From NCBI GenBank assembly GCA_017411125.1, contig JAFPNP010000140.1, positions 1-13,965 on the forward strand: a stretch of DNA of 13,965 bases, read 5' to 3'. Under the pieces are notes generated by a model, which had not been told where the DNA came from, did not search any database, and saw only the letters and a program-made list of their open reading frames with translations. Shown here in pieces: positions 7,832-13,599 of this stretch (positions within the stretch are counted from its first letter, which is position 1; every line of letters starts with the position of its first letter). A program made the position numbers and the translations under genes. The stretch comes from Kiritimatiellia bacterium. GTDB lineage: Bacteria; Verrucomicrobiota; Kiritimatiellia; RFP12; UBA1067.

Positions 7832-7876
7832 GAAAAAACAAACGGATGCGCCGCCGCTTCGAGCGCGGGCGCATCC
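7832..7876 (-). terminator. Rho-independent terminator after rpmE
   Basis: On the minus strand GGATGCGCC and GGCGCATCC form a perfect 9-bp stem (7868-7876 with 7844-7852), with partial pairing inside the 15-base interior, followed by GTTTGTTTTTTCC. The stem starts 26 bases after the rpmE stop and its T run ends 13 bases before the cca start codon. Confidence 0.85.
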
Positions 7877-7902
7877 ATTCGCAGCCATGTCCGCAAAAAA
7901 GG

Positions 7903-8109
7903 TTACTTTGCGAATTTGGCGTAGCGCTTCTTGAACATGTCCACGCGGCCTTCTGTATCGACCATCGTCTTCTGTCCGGTGAAGTAGGGATGGCACGCGG
8001 AGCAGGTGTTCACCTGCATTTCCGGCTTCGTGGAGCGGGTGTGGATGACGTTGCCGCACGCGCACGTGATCGTGGCGTCGCCGTATTTGGGATGGATGCC
8101 TTCTTTCAT
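7903..8109 (-). CDS. rpmE: Ribosomal protein bL31, zinc-binding type
   Basis: A 68-residue protein with the L31 start MKEGIHPKYG and two cysteine pairs, Cys16/Cys18 (TCACG) and Cys36/Cys39 (TCSACHPYFTG). That is the zinc-binding C+ form of the large-subunit protein at the subunit interface. Length matches the usual 66-75 residues. AAAGG about 9 bases before the ATG is a usable ribosome-binding site, giving it one of the few clear ones in this window. It has its own promoter at 8138-8166 and its own terminator. Members of this family are often zinc-regulated through a C- paralogue; no paralogue or Zur-type site is visible here. Confidence 0.97.
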   Translation of the reverse strand: MKEGIHPKYGDATITCACGNVIHTRSTKPEMQVNTCSACHPYFTGQKTMVDTEGRVDMFKKRYAKFAK

Positions 8110-8137
8110 AATCTGACCTTTCTAAAAAGCGAGAGAT

Positions 8138-8166
8138 ATTATACCTGTTTTTCCGGGCGTTTGCAA
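8138..8166 (-). promoter_or_regulatory. rpmE promoter
   Basis: On the minus strand TTGCAA (8161-8166), a 17-bp spacer ending in GG, and a perfect TATAAT (8138-8143). The predicted start at about 8131 gives a 22-base leader with a Shine-Dalgarno-like AAAGG. The GGTATAATAT core equals that of the ilvA and aminotransferase promoters. Confidence 0.82.
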
Positions 8167-8214
8167 GCGGGTATTTGCCGTATTTTCGATTATCTTGGTG
8201 GATGTAATATTTGC

Positions 8215-8244
8215 GCGACAACCTTCGGGAAAGTTTGGTATAAT
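8215..8244 (+). promoter_or_regulatory. Aminotransferase gene promoter, extended -10, predicted leaderless transcript
   Basis: TATAAT at 8239-8244 is preceded by TGG (TGGTATAAT). A weak -35, GCGACA at 8215-8220, sits 18 bp upstream. The predicted start at about 8251 leaves only two bases before the ATG at 8253. TTTGGTATAATAT (8234-8246) is identical to ilvA 4862-4874. Confidence 0.75.
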
Positions 8245-8252
8245 ATACGCCC

Positions 8253-9536
8253 ATGAACGCATTGGCAGAAAAGTTGAACGCGGCTCTCGGTCCGGTGGCG
8301 GAGATGCTCTCCCCGGCCGGCCGACGCATGTATTTTCCCTATGGGGGCATTCTCGGGCAGGGCGCCGAGGCGAAGTCGTGCGGCATAAACGCGACGATCG
8401 GCATGGCGTTCGAAGAGGACGGATCGCCGCTCGTGATGGATTGTTTCGCCGGGCAGACCGGGCTGGGGCGCAAGTCGTTCCTCTACGCCGGCAGTTTCGG
8501 TCTAATGCCGCTCCGCGAGACGTGGAAGAAGATGCAGGTGAAGAAGAACCCGTCCCTGCGCGGCAAGCGGTTCTCCATGCCGGTCGTCACCAACGCCCTC
8601 ACGCACGGTCTGCGCATAGCGGGCGAATTGTTCGCCGCGCCGGGAGACGAGGTCGTTGCGCCCGATCTGTACTGGGACAATTATTCGCTTATCTTCGAGG
8701 AGGTCTGCGGCGCGAAGCTATGCACGTTCAACACATTCCGCGCCGGCGCGTTCGACGCGGCGGCCATGAAGCGGGCTCTCTCCGCGCCCGGCGGCAAGAA
8801 GATTCTCGTGCTCAACTTTCCGAACAATCCGACCGGATATACCGCCACCTTCGACGACGCCCGGAAGATTGTCGCCGCCGTGAAGTCCGTCGCCGCGAAG
8901 GGCAAGAAAATCGTAGTAGTGCTCGACGACGCCTATTTCGGACTTGTCTACGAGAAGGGCGTACACGCCGAGTCGCTCTTCTCGGAGTTTGCCGACCTGC
9001 ATGAGAACGTTCTCGCCGTCAAGCTGGACGGCACCACGAAGGAGGACTATGTCTGGGGGCTTCGCGTCGGGTTCATCACGTTCGCGTGGAAGGGCGCTTC
9101 GGACGAGCAGCTTGCGGCGATGGCGGCCAAGGCGGCCGGCGACGTGCGCAGCGGAATATCGAACGCTTCGTCCATAGGGCAGCACATGGCGTTGAATGCA
9201 TACAACAGCCTCGACTATTCGAGGCAGAAGCGCGAGAAGTACGCCGTCCTGAAGAAGCGCTACGGCATCATCCGCCGTCTTCTGGCGTCGCACCGCGAAT
9301 GGCGCGAACTGTTCGAGCCGATGCCGTTCAACAGCGGCTATTTCATGTGCGTGAAGCCGAAGAGGGCAGATCCCGAGGCCGTGCGGAGGCTGCTGATCGA
9401 GAAGTACTCCACCGGAACGATAGTTCTTTCCGGATTGATACGCATCGCCTTTTCTACAATATCCTGCGAGAAGCTCCCCGCGCTTTTCTCGAACGTCGCG
9501 GACGCGATACGAGATATCAGATACCGCGGCGTGTGA
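8253..9536 (+). CDS. PLP-dependent class I/II aminotransferase, substrate unknown
   Basis: A 427-residue fold-type I PLP enzyme of the cytoplasm. Visible motifs are NFPNNPTGY (188-196), the aspartate that contacts the PLP ring in LDDAYFG (224-230), the presumed Schiff-base lysine Lys263 in DGTTKEDYVWGLRVGF, and the carboxylate-binding arginine Arg397 in GLIRIAF. The N-terminal part (GGILGQGAEAKSCGINATIG, about 31-50) resembles a group of class I/II aminotransferases usually left without assigned substrate; I cannot name one. The neighbours (rpmE divergent, a PTS-like gene convergent 9 bases downstream) give no pathway clue. The ATG at 8253 follows the -10 so closely that the mRNA should be leaderless. 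No terminator follows. Confidence 0.9.
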   Translation: MNALAEKLNAALGPVAEMLSPAGRRMYFPYGGILGQGAEAKSCGINATIGMAFEEDGSPLVMDCFAGQTGLGRKSFLYAGSFGLMPLRETWKKMQVKKNPSLRGKRFSMPVVTNALTHGLRIAGELFAAPGDEVVAPDLYWDNYSLIFEEVCGAKLCTFNTFRAGAFDAAAMKRALSAPGGKKILVLNFPNNPTGYTATFDDARKIVAAVKSVAAKGKKIVVVLDDAYFGLVYEKGVHAESLFSEFADLHENVLAVKLDGTTKEDYVWGLRVGFITFAWKGASDEQLAAMAAKAAGDVRSGISNASSIGQHMALNAYNSLDYSRQKREKYAVLKKRYGIIRRLLASHREWRELFEPMPFNSGYFMCVKPKRADPEAVRRLLIEKYSTGTIVLSGLIRIAFSTISCEKLPALFSNVADAIRDIRYRGV

Positions 9537-9545
9537 GCTGTCCGG

Positions 9546-10271
9546 TCAGGGACGCTGGTGGCAGATGAATTCGTCCTCTGCCTTTCTGACCGCTTCGTGC
9601 ATTGCTTCGGCGTCCGGCGCTTCGCGCAGTTCCTGCAGCAGCGCCGTGCCGTGCGCCAGCAGGCATAGCCTTGCCAGAATGTGCAGGTGCAGCGCGTGGT
9701 CGGTGCAGCAGATCAGGAAGAATATGTCGGTGCCAGTGCCGTCCTGTGCGCCGAAGAACACCGGGCGCACGGTGCGTCCGAGCGCAAGGAAGGTTTCCTG
9801 GAACAGATACGGGTCGTGGTAGCGCGGATGCAGGAACGCGGCTCCGCCGCCCGCCGCCGTAGATGCGACTTCTTCTCGCGCCTGCAGTTCGGCGAATAGC
9901 GTTTCGGGATCGTACAGAAGCCCGGTAGAGTCGGCGAAGTCGGTCATGTCGCGCAGTACGCCGGCGCGGGTCTTGGATGTGAGCGAGGGGGCGATAACGG
10001 AGGGTGAGAGCAGGTCGGCAACGTGCAGGTCGTGCCCGTCCGCATGGCGCCGTTCGGCCATTGCGAGGCGGTGTTCGCCGGTGAGCTGCTTGTCGGATAT
10101 TGTCATCAGTCTGCGCTGCGCCCATTCGTCCAGCAGACGGTGCTCGAAGAAATATGCGTCCCCGCGCTTGACGCTGGGCACTTCCTCGCGCTGGGCGAAA
10201 TGGCGAAGGTCGTTTTCTTTGATATGCAGATGCGCCGCGGCGCTCTTCAAGTCCATCAACTGATAACTCAT
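9546..10271 (-). CDS. HTH (excisionase/MerR-like) plus PTS EIIA type-2 domain fusion protein
   Basis: A 241-residue two-part protein. Residues about 1-60 (LMDLKSAAAHLHIKENDLRHFAQREEVPSVKRG...YFFEHRLLDEWAQRR) fit the excisionase-type helix-turn-helix that reads a helix-wing from a DNA groove. Residues about 85-235 match the fructose/nitrogen EIIA fold: phospho-accepting His148 in GGGAAFLHPR, the supporting histidine His195 in HALHLHILARLCLLA, and FFGAQDGTGTDIFFLI before it. Family knowledge says EIIA takes phosphate from HPr or NPr. Fused to DNA binding it more likely works as a phosphorylation-sensitive regulator than as a sugar transporter part. No EIIB, EIIC, HPr or EI is nearby. The gene lies 55 bases downstream of tRNA-Asp on the same strand, has no Shine-Dalgarno, and has a palindrome 3 bases before its ATG. 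Confidence 0.82.
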   Translation of the reverse strand: MSYQLMDLKSAAAHLHIKENDLRHFAQREEVPSVKRGDAYFFEHRLLDEWAQRRLMTISDKQLTGEHRLAMAERRHADGHDLHVADLLSPSVIAPSLTSKTRAGVLRDMTDFADSTGLLYDPETLFAELQAREEVASTAAGGGAAFLHPRYHDPYLFQETFLALGRTVRPVFFGAQDGTGTDIFFLICCTDHALHLHILARLCLLAHGTALLQELREAPDAEAMHEAVRKAEDEFICHQRP

Positions 10272-10274
10272 GGC

Positions 10275-10289
10275 GTATGTTCTACATAC
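10275..10289. promoter_or_regulatory. Perfect palindrome at the HTH-EIIA gene start, possible operator
   Basis: GTATGT (10275-10280), TCT, ACATAC (10284-10289) form a perfect 6-bp inverted repeat 3 bases upstream of the minus-strand ATG at 10271. It could be an operator for the encoded HTH protein or, in RNA, a small hairpin over the translation start. Both roles are inference. Confidence 0.45.
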
Positions 10290-10293
10290 TGTT

Positions 10294-10309
10294 CCGCCAC
10301 TGACGGCGG
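10294..10309. repeat. Short GC-rich hairpin between tRNA-Asp and the HTH-EIIA gene
   Basis: CCGCC (10294-10298), a 6-base loop, and GGCGG (10305-10309). No T run follows on the minus strand, so it is not an intrinsic terminator. It could be a processing site or a weak pause between the tRNA and the coding gene. Confidence 0.4.
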
Positions 10310-10326
10310 CCTTGCGCTTCTCTAAA

Positions 10327-10401
10327 TGGCGGGCTCAGGGAGAATCGAACTCCCCTCTTCGGATCGACAGTCCGAGGTCCTAACCGATGAACGATGAGCC
10401 C
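10327..10401 (-). tRNA. tRNA-Asp (anticodon GTC), CCA encoded
   Basis: The minus strand folds into a full cloverleaf of 75 bases. The acceptor stem is GGGCTCA/TGAGCCC, the D stem GTTC/GGAC, the anticodon stem TCGGA/TCCGA with loop CTGTCGA giving anticodon GTC, the variable loop AGAG, and the T arm GGGAG-TTCGATT-CTCCC. The discriminator is G, the known identity base for aspartate, followed by a gene-encoded CCA. It is transcribed from its own promoter at 10422-10450 towards the HTH-EIIA gene. Confidence 0.96.
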
Positions 10402-10421
10402 ATAGAGGTGAAAACGCGACT

Positions 10422-10450
10422 AGTATACCATATCCACCGAACCGTTGCAA
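10422..10450 (-). promoter_or_regulatory. tRNA-Asp promoter
   Basis: On the minus strand TTGCAA (10445-10450), a 17-bp spacer ending in TGG, and TATACT (10422-10427). The -35 and spacer equal those of rpmE. The predicted start at about 10415 gives a 14-base 5' leader before the mature tRNA end at 10401. Confidence 0.8.
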
Positions 10451-10475
10451 GAGGTAATTTTGATTTTTTATTTTG

Positions 10476-10545
10476 CGTTCCAAAGTCCTGCGGCTAGAGC
10501 TTTTAGGCGCACGTGCAAGGTCGTGGCGTGCAGGATGGCGGAACG
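10476..10545. repeat. Interrupted inverted repeat in the tRNA-Asp/thiM divergent region
   Basis: CGTTCC (10476-10481) pairs with GGAACG (10540-10545), and TCCTGC (10486-10491) pairs with GCAGGA (10530-10535), leaving a symmetric 4x4 internal loop and a 38-base interior. Neither strand has a T tract after it. It may be a foldback repeat or a structured RNA; I cannot assign it. Confidence 0.45.
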
Positions 10546-10556
10546 GAAAATTCATG

Positions 10557-10585
10557 TTTACACCTGTCTTAAATTTTCGTATTAT
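10557..10585 (+). promoter_or_regulatory. Promoter of the ThiM-like gene
   Basis: TTTACA (10557-10562), a 17-bp spacer, then TATTAT (10580-10585). The predicted start at about 10592 gives a leader of about 22 bases carrying AGAGG at 10603-10607, six bases before the ATG. The leader is too short for a TPP riboswitch. Confidence 0.65.
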
Positions 10586-10613
10586 ATTGCCGTCCACAAG
10601 ATAGAGGTATTAC

Positions 10614-11543
10614 ATGATTGATGATGAAGAAATGGAACAGGACGACGAGTTCTCGCCGGACGAGTTGATTATCCGCAAGAAGCGTCCGCCGGAAGTGCGT
10701 ACGGGCGTGAATGCTGCCGCCGTGGTCGGTATTGCGGCGGACGCGCTTGCTTCGCTCCGCCAGAAGAACCCGTTGGTGGAATGCATTGCCGGGCACGTAG
10801 GCTCGGCGTGCGCGGCCAATTCGCTTTTCGCAGTGGGCGCGTCCCCGATGGTGGTCGAGGACATGGGCGAGGCCACCGAGCTTGCGCACGTCGCCGACGC
10901 GTTGCTTGTGAACATGGGCACGGTGACGAAAACGCAGACGGACGCGATGCGCGCGGCGGTGTCGCACGCAAACAATTCGGCGAGGCCGTGGGTGCTCGTG
11001 CCCTCAGGCGTCGGATCGCTGCCGCTGCGCACGTTCACGACGAAGGAGCTCATGCGCCGCTTCCCTGCGGTCATTCGCGGCAACGGATCCGAGGTGACGT
11101 TCCTCGCCGGCGCGCCGGCGGGCGGACGCGGCAGCGAGTCGCTCGTGCCGGCGAAGGACGCCGTGCCGGTGGCGCAGCGTCTTGCCTGCGTAACGCGCGC
11201 GGTCGTGGTGGTTTCTGGCGATGCCGATTTCGTGGCTGCGGAGGGAACTCCGGCGGTCTGCGTCCGCCGCGGCGCATGGCCGCGTTTCGCCGGGGCGGGC
11301 TGCATCCACGGTGCGCTGTGCGCCGCGTTTCTGGGCACGCTCGGGACGAAGGCGAGGTGGGAATCCGCGCTTGCCGCGACGATCGTGATGGCTGCCGCCG
11401 GCGACAAGGCGCTGAAGGCGTCGGACGGGCCGGGCACGTTCCTTCCGGCGTTTGTCGACGCGCTTGCTTCGCTGAGCCCGGCGGAGTTGAAGAGTCTCGC
11501 GAAGGTGGAGGTGCTGGATCCGCCGCCTGAAATCCGAAGCTAG
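10614..11543 (+). CDS. thiM: ThiM-like hydroxyethylthiazole kinase, divergent
   Basis: A 309-residue ribokinase-fold protein. The family enzyme phosphorylates 4-methyl-5-(2-hydroxyethyl)thiazole with ATP in thiamin salvage. ThiM signatures are NPLVECIAGHVGSACAANSLFAVGASPMV (52-80), RGNGSE (155-160), SGDADFV (201-207), and GAGC with the catalytic-site Cys230. An acidic N-terminal extension (about 25 residues, MIDDEEMEQDDE) is unusual. Two places depart from family members as I remember them: the DPVGAGA motif reads VPSGVGS, so the metal-binding Asp is Val129, and the TN of the substrate-side ITN motif is replaced by AG. Altered substrate or lost activity is therefore possible. A Shine-Dalgarno AGAGG supports the start. 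No other thiamin genes or TPP riboswitch are near. Its stop codon shares the CTAG at 11540-11543 with apbE. Confidence 0.82.
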   Translation: MIDDEEMEQDDEFSPDELIIRKKRPPEVRTGVNAAAVVGIAADALASLRQKNPLVECIAGHVGSACAANSLFAVGASPMVVEDMGEATELAHVADALLVNMGTVTKTQTDAMRAAVSHANNSARPWVLVPSGVGSLPLRTFTTKELMRRFPAVIRGNGSEVTFLAGAPAGGRGSESLVPAKDAVPVAQRLACVTRAVVVVSGDADFVAAEGTPAVCVRRGAWPRFAGAGCIHGALCAAFLGTLGTKARWESALAATIVMAAAGDKALKASDGPGTFLPAFVDALASLSPAELKSLAKVEVLDPPPEIRS

Positions 11544-12502
11544 CGGATGGTTTCCATCCTGAAGGCCGCGTGCGAGATGCGCGCGGCCATTTCTTTTGTG
11601 GCGACGATCGACGGATTGTCCGGCGTGTCTGGAATCCATAGCGCTTGCGCCGCTCCGTAGGCAGCCGCGTGTTCGCGGAGAAAGCGCGTTCCGTCAGAAG
11701 GCCCCAGCACGAACAGGGTCGTGGAAAGCCCGTCCGCAAGCGTTGCGCCGTATTCGGCGGGCGTGACCACGGTGACGCCCGCGATTCCTGAAACCGGCTT
11801 GCCGGTACGTCCGTCCAGAATGTGCGAGAGCCTGACGCCGTCGCGTTCCACGAAACGCTCGTAGTTTCCGCTCGTCGCGGCCGATTCTCCTTCCGCCAGC
11901 GTGAGCGTGGCGGCGATTCCGCCGCCGAAGGGGTTGCGCACTCCCGTGCGCCACGATCCGCGCACGGCTCGGAGGTTGCCGCCGAGGTCGAGCAGAAGTC
12001 CCTCGCATCGTATCCCTTGCGGCAGTGCGCGGCAGGCGGCATCAACCGCGAAGCCTTTTGCTATCGCGCCGAGATCGAAGTCGCAGAACGCTTTTCCTTG
12101 GCTGAAGCCCAGTTCGCGCATCCTTGCGCCAAGCCACGGGTTGAACGCATTGCACGACGCGTCGGCGAGGTCGAGTGCGGCCCGGTAGCACGGGCGTACG
12201 GATGGCGAGGCGAGTTCGCACAGGTTCGTGCCGCCGCCGTGCGCGATTCGGCAGAGTTCCGATGCGGGATTCCATGCGGAAAGCAGGGTGTTCAAATCCG
12301 CGTACGTATGCTGCACCGTTTCACGCGCGGCATCGCGCGCGGCGGCATCCTCTCCGCGAAATGAAATCCCGGCGACCGTGCCCATTACGGGCCATTCGAC
12401 CCTGAACGGCTTTTCATCCGTGCCGCTGCGTGTCAGCAGAAGTGCGCCCGCCGTTGCGAGCACAGCGAGCAGAAGACAGGCCACCGTGCGTTTCACGGGC
12501 AT
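11540..12502 (-). CDS. apbE: FAD:protein FMN transferase, membrane-anchored or exported
   Basis: A 320-residue ApbE family protein. It moves FMN from FAD onto a Ser/Thr of target proteins outside the cytoplasm, for example Rnf or Nqr subunits or FMN-binding-domain proteins. The N-terminus (about 7-23, hydrophobic after MPVKR) is a signal anchor or signal peptide; no lipobox cysteine follows. Motifs in order are MGT (40-42), LNTLLSAWNPASEL (70-83), DLGAIAKGFAVD (143-154), LLDLGGNL (170-177), TSGNYERF (210-217), HILDGRTGKP (227-236), and the Mg-binding Asp257 in ATLADGLSTTLFVLG. Length is normal for the family. It starts inside the last codons of tilS (10-base overlap, different frame), indicating translational coupling. 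No flavoprotein target is in the window. Confidence 0.94.
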   Translation of the reverse strand: MPVKRTVACLLLAVLATAGALLLTRSGTDEKPFRVEWPVMGTVAGISFRGEDAAARDAARETVQHTYADLNTLLSAWNPASELCRIAHGGGTNLCELASPSVRPCYRAALDLADASCNAFNPWLGARMRELGFSQGKAFCDFDLGAIAKGFAVDAACRALPQGIRCEGLLLDLGGNLRAVRGSWRTGVRNPFGGGIAATLTLAEGESAATSGNYERFVERDGVRLSHILDGRTGKPVSGIAGVTVVTPAEYGATLADGLSTTLFVLGPSDGTRFLREHAAAYGAAQALWIPDTPDNPSIVATKEMAARISHAAFRMETIR

Positions 12503-13599
12503 GGCCGGCGCCGCCTTCCGTTTCCGTTCGCAAGCGTGAAACGCCAGCTTGGCGCATCACGCGATTCTACTGCCACGGATTCCGCAATGCGATACCCCGG
12601 CACCCAAAGCACTTCTCCCGTGGCCGCGTCGCAGACGAGCGGAAGCGAGGCGCGTGCGTCCGCCGGAACTTTTGCCGTCACGAACACGTCTTGGAGTTTT
12701 CGGCTGTGACCGTGAAGACCCGTCGGGGCGATTCTGTCGCCGGGGCGCCACGTTCGCACTTCGAGCGTGCGGCCGGCAAGCGCGGCGCGGCTCATTTCGC
12801 ACGCGGCGGGAAGTGTTCCGATGGATTCCGTTTGCGGTACGTAGCCAGTGCAAGGTTCGACGGACAGACGGTAGGGCGTGTTGTTCCCGACGCGCCGCAT
12901 GGCAGGGCGTGTTGTTGCCGACGCGTCTGGGCGTGTCAGGTCTCCGCGCAGTATCGCCGCGCTTTTGCAGAGATGTTCTGTGATGCGCGGGTCGAGATGT
13001 TCGCGCAGGAAGGGGAGGACGATATGGCGCACTTTGTTGCGCAGGATTGAAGTGTCCGCGTTAGTGGAATCCTCTCTCCAGGAAATCCCGCGCCGGCGCA
13101 GGTAGTCGCGCAGGTCGGAGTCGCGCATGTCGAGAAGGGGGCGTATGAACGTGATGCCGTCAACGCGTGATACGGGCTTGAGGCCTGCAAGGCCGTCCGG
13201 CCCCGCGCCCCGCGCGAGGCGCATTATGAACGTCTCCGCCACGTCGTCGGCGTGATGCCCCGTCGCAATTGCGTCGAGCCGCAGTTCCCGCGTCATGCGG
13301 GCGAAGAACGCGAGGCGCGTGCGCCTTGCCGCCATTTCGATCGATTCGCACGGACGCCGCCGTATGCGGGCGTGCAACGTCCGGCACGCCATCCCGAAGC
13401 GGGCGGCGAGCGATTCCACGAAACGGGCGTCGTCGCGGGAGTCGGGGCGGAGGCCGTGGTCCACGTGCAGTACGGCGGCGTCGAATCCGAGTTCGTCGCG
13501 CAGGCCTGCCAGCGCGACGAGCAACGCCGTGGAGTCGGCTCCGCCGGAGACGGCGAGGCCGATTTTCCATCGTTTTCGAGACTTGTCTTCTTGTATCAT
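12493..13599 (-). CDS. tilS: tRNA(Ile)-lysidine synthase
   Basis: A 368-residue enzyme that attaches lysine to C34 of the CAU-anticodon tRNA-Ile, changing its identity to read AUA. The PP-loop SGGADS is at 18-23, HVDHGLR at 45-51, GHHADDVAET at 114-123, and the DSTN...RNKVRH signature at 177-192. The C-terminal TilS domain has VRTWRPGDR (281-289), KLQDVF (301-306) and VLWVPGYRIAE (330-340). I start at 13599 because the signature domain begins there. The longer open frame upstream (to 13794) is a shadow of the neighbouring gene's other frame. The ATG overlaps the TGA of the HzsA-like fragment (ATGA). The linker at about residues 220-245 contains an imperfect direct repeat (12873-12925) and appears short compared with family members. 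Confidence 0.92.
   Translation of the reverse strand: MIQEDKSRKRWKIGLAVSGGADSTALLVALAGLRDELGFDAAVLHVDHGLRPDSRDDARFVESLAARFGMACRTLHARIRRRPCESIEMAARRTRLAFFARMTRELRLDAIATGHHADDVAETFIMRLARGAGPDGLAGLKPVSRVDGITFIRPLLDMRDSDLRDYLRRRGISWREDSTNADTSILRNKVRHIVLPFLREHLDPRITEHLCKSAAILRGDLTRPDASATTRPAMRRVGNNTPYRLSVEPCTGYVPQTESIGTLPAACEMSRAALAGRTLEVRTWRPGDRIAPTGLHGHSRKLQDVFVTAKVPADARASLPLVCDAATGEVLWVPGYRIAESVAVESRDAPSWRFTLANGNGRRRRPCP
12873..12925. repeat. 22-bp direct repeat with 31-bp period inside tilS
   Basis: The 22 bases at 12873-12894 and 12904-12925 match at 21 positions (AGGGCGTGTTGTT then C or G, then CCGACGCG). They start 31 bases apart, so the copies are read in different frames (RVGNNTP and ASATTRP on the minus strand). 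The repeat falls in the linker between the catalytic core and the C-terminal domain of TilS. Confidence 0.75.

Noticed and set aside
7820..8329. A long minus-strand open frame running upstream of the CCA enzyme through rpmE and into the aminotransferase start
   Set aside because: It is out of frame with rpmE, crosses a terminator and two promoters, and only the part from 7819 matches the family.
10586..10613. TPP riboswitch upstream of the ThiM-like gene
   Set aside because: The predicted leader is only about 22 bases and none of the conserved thi-box segments is visible in the 200 bases upstream.
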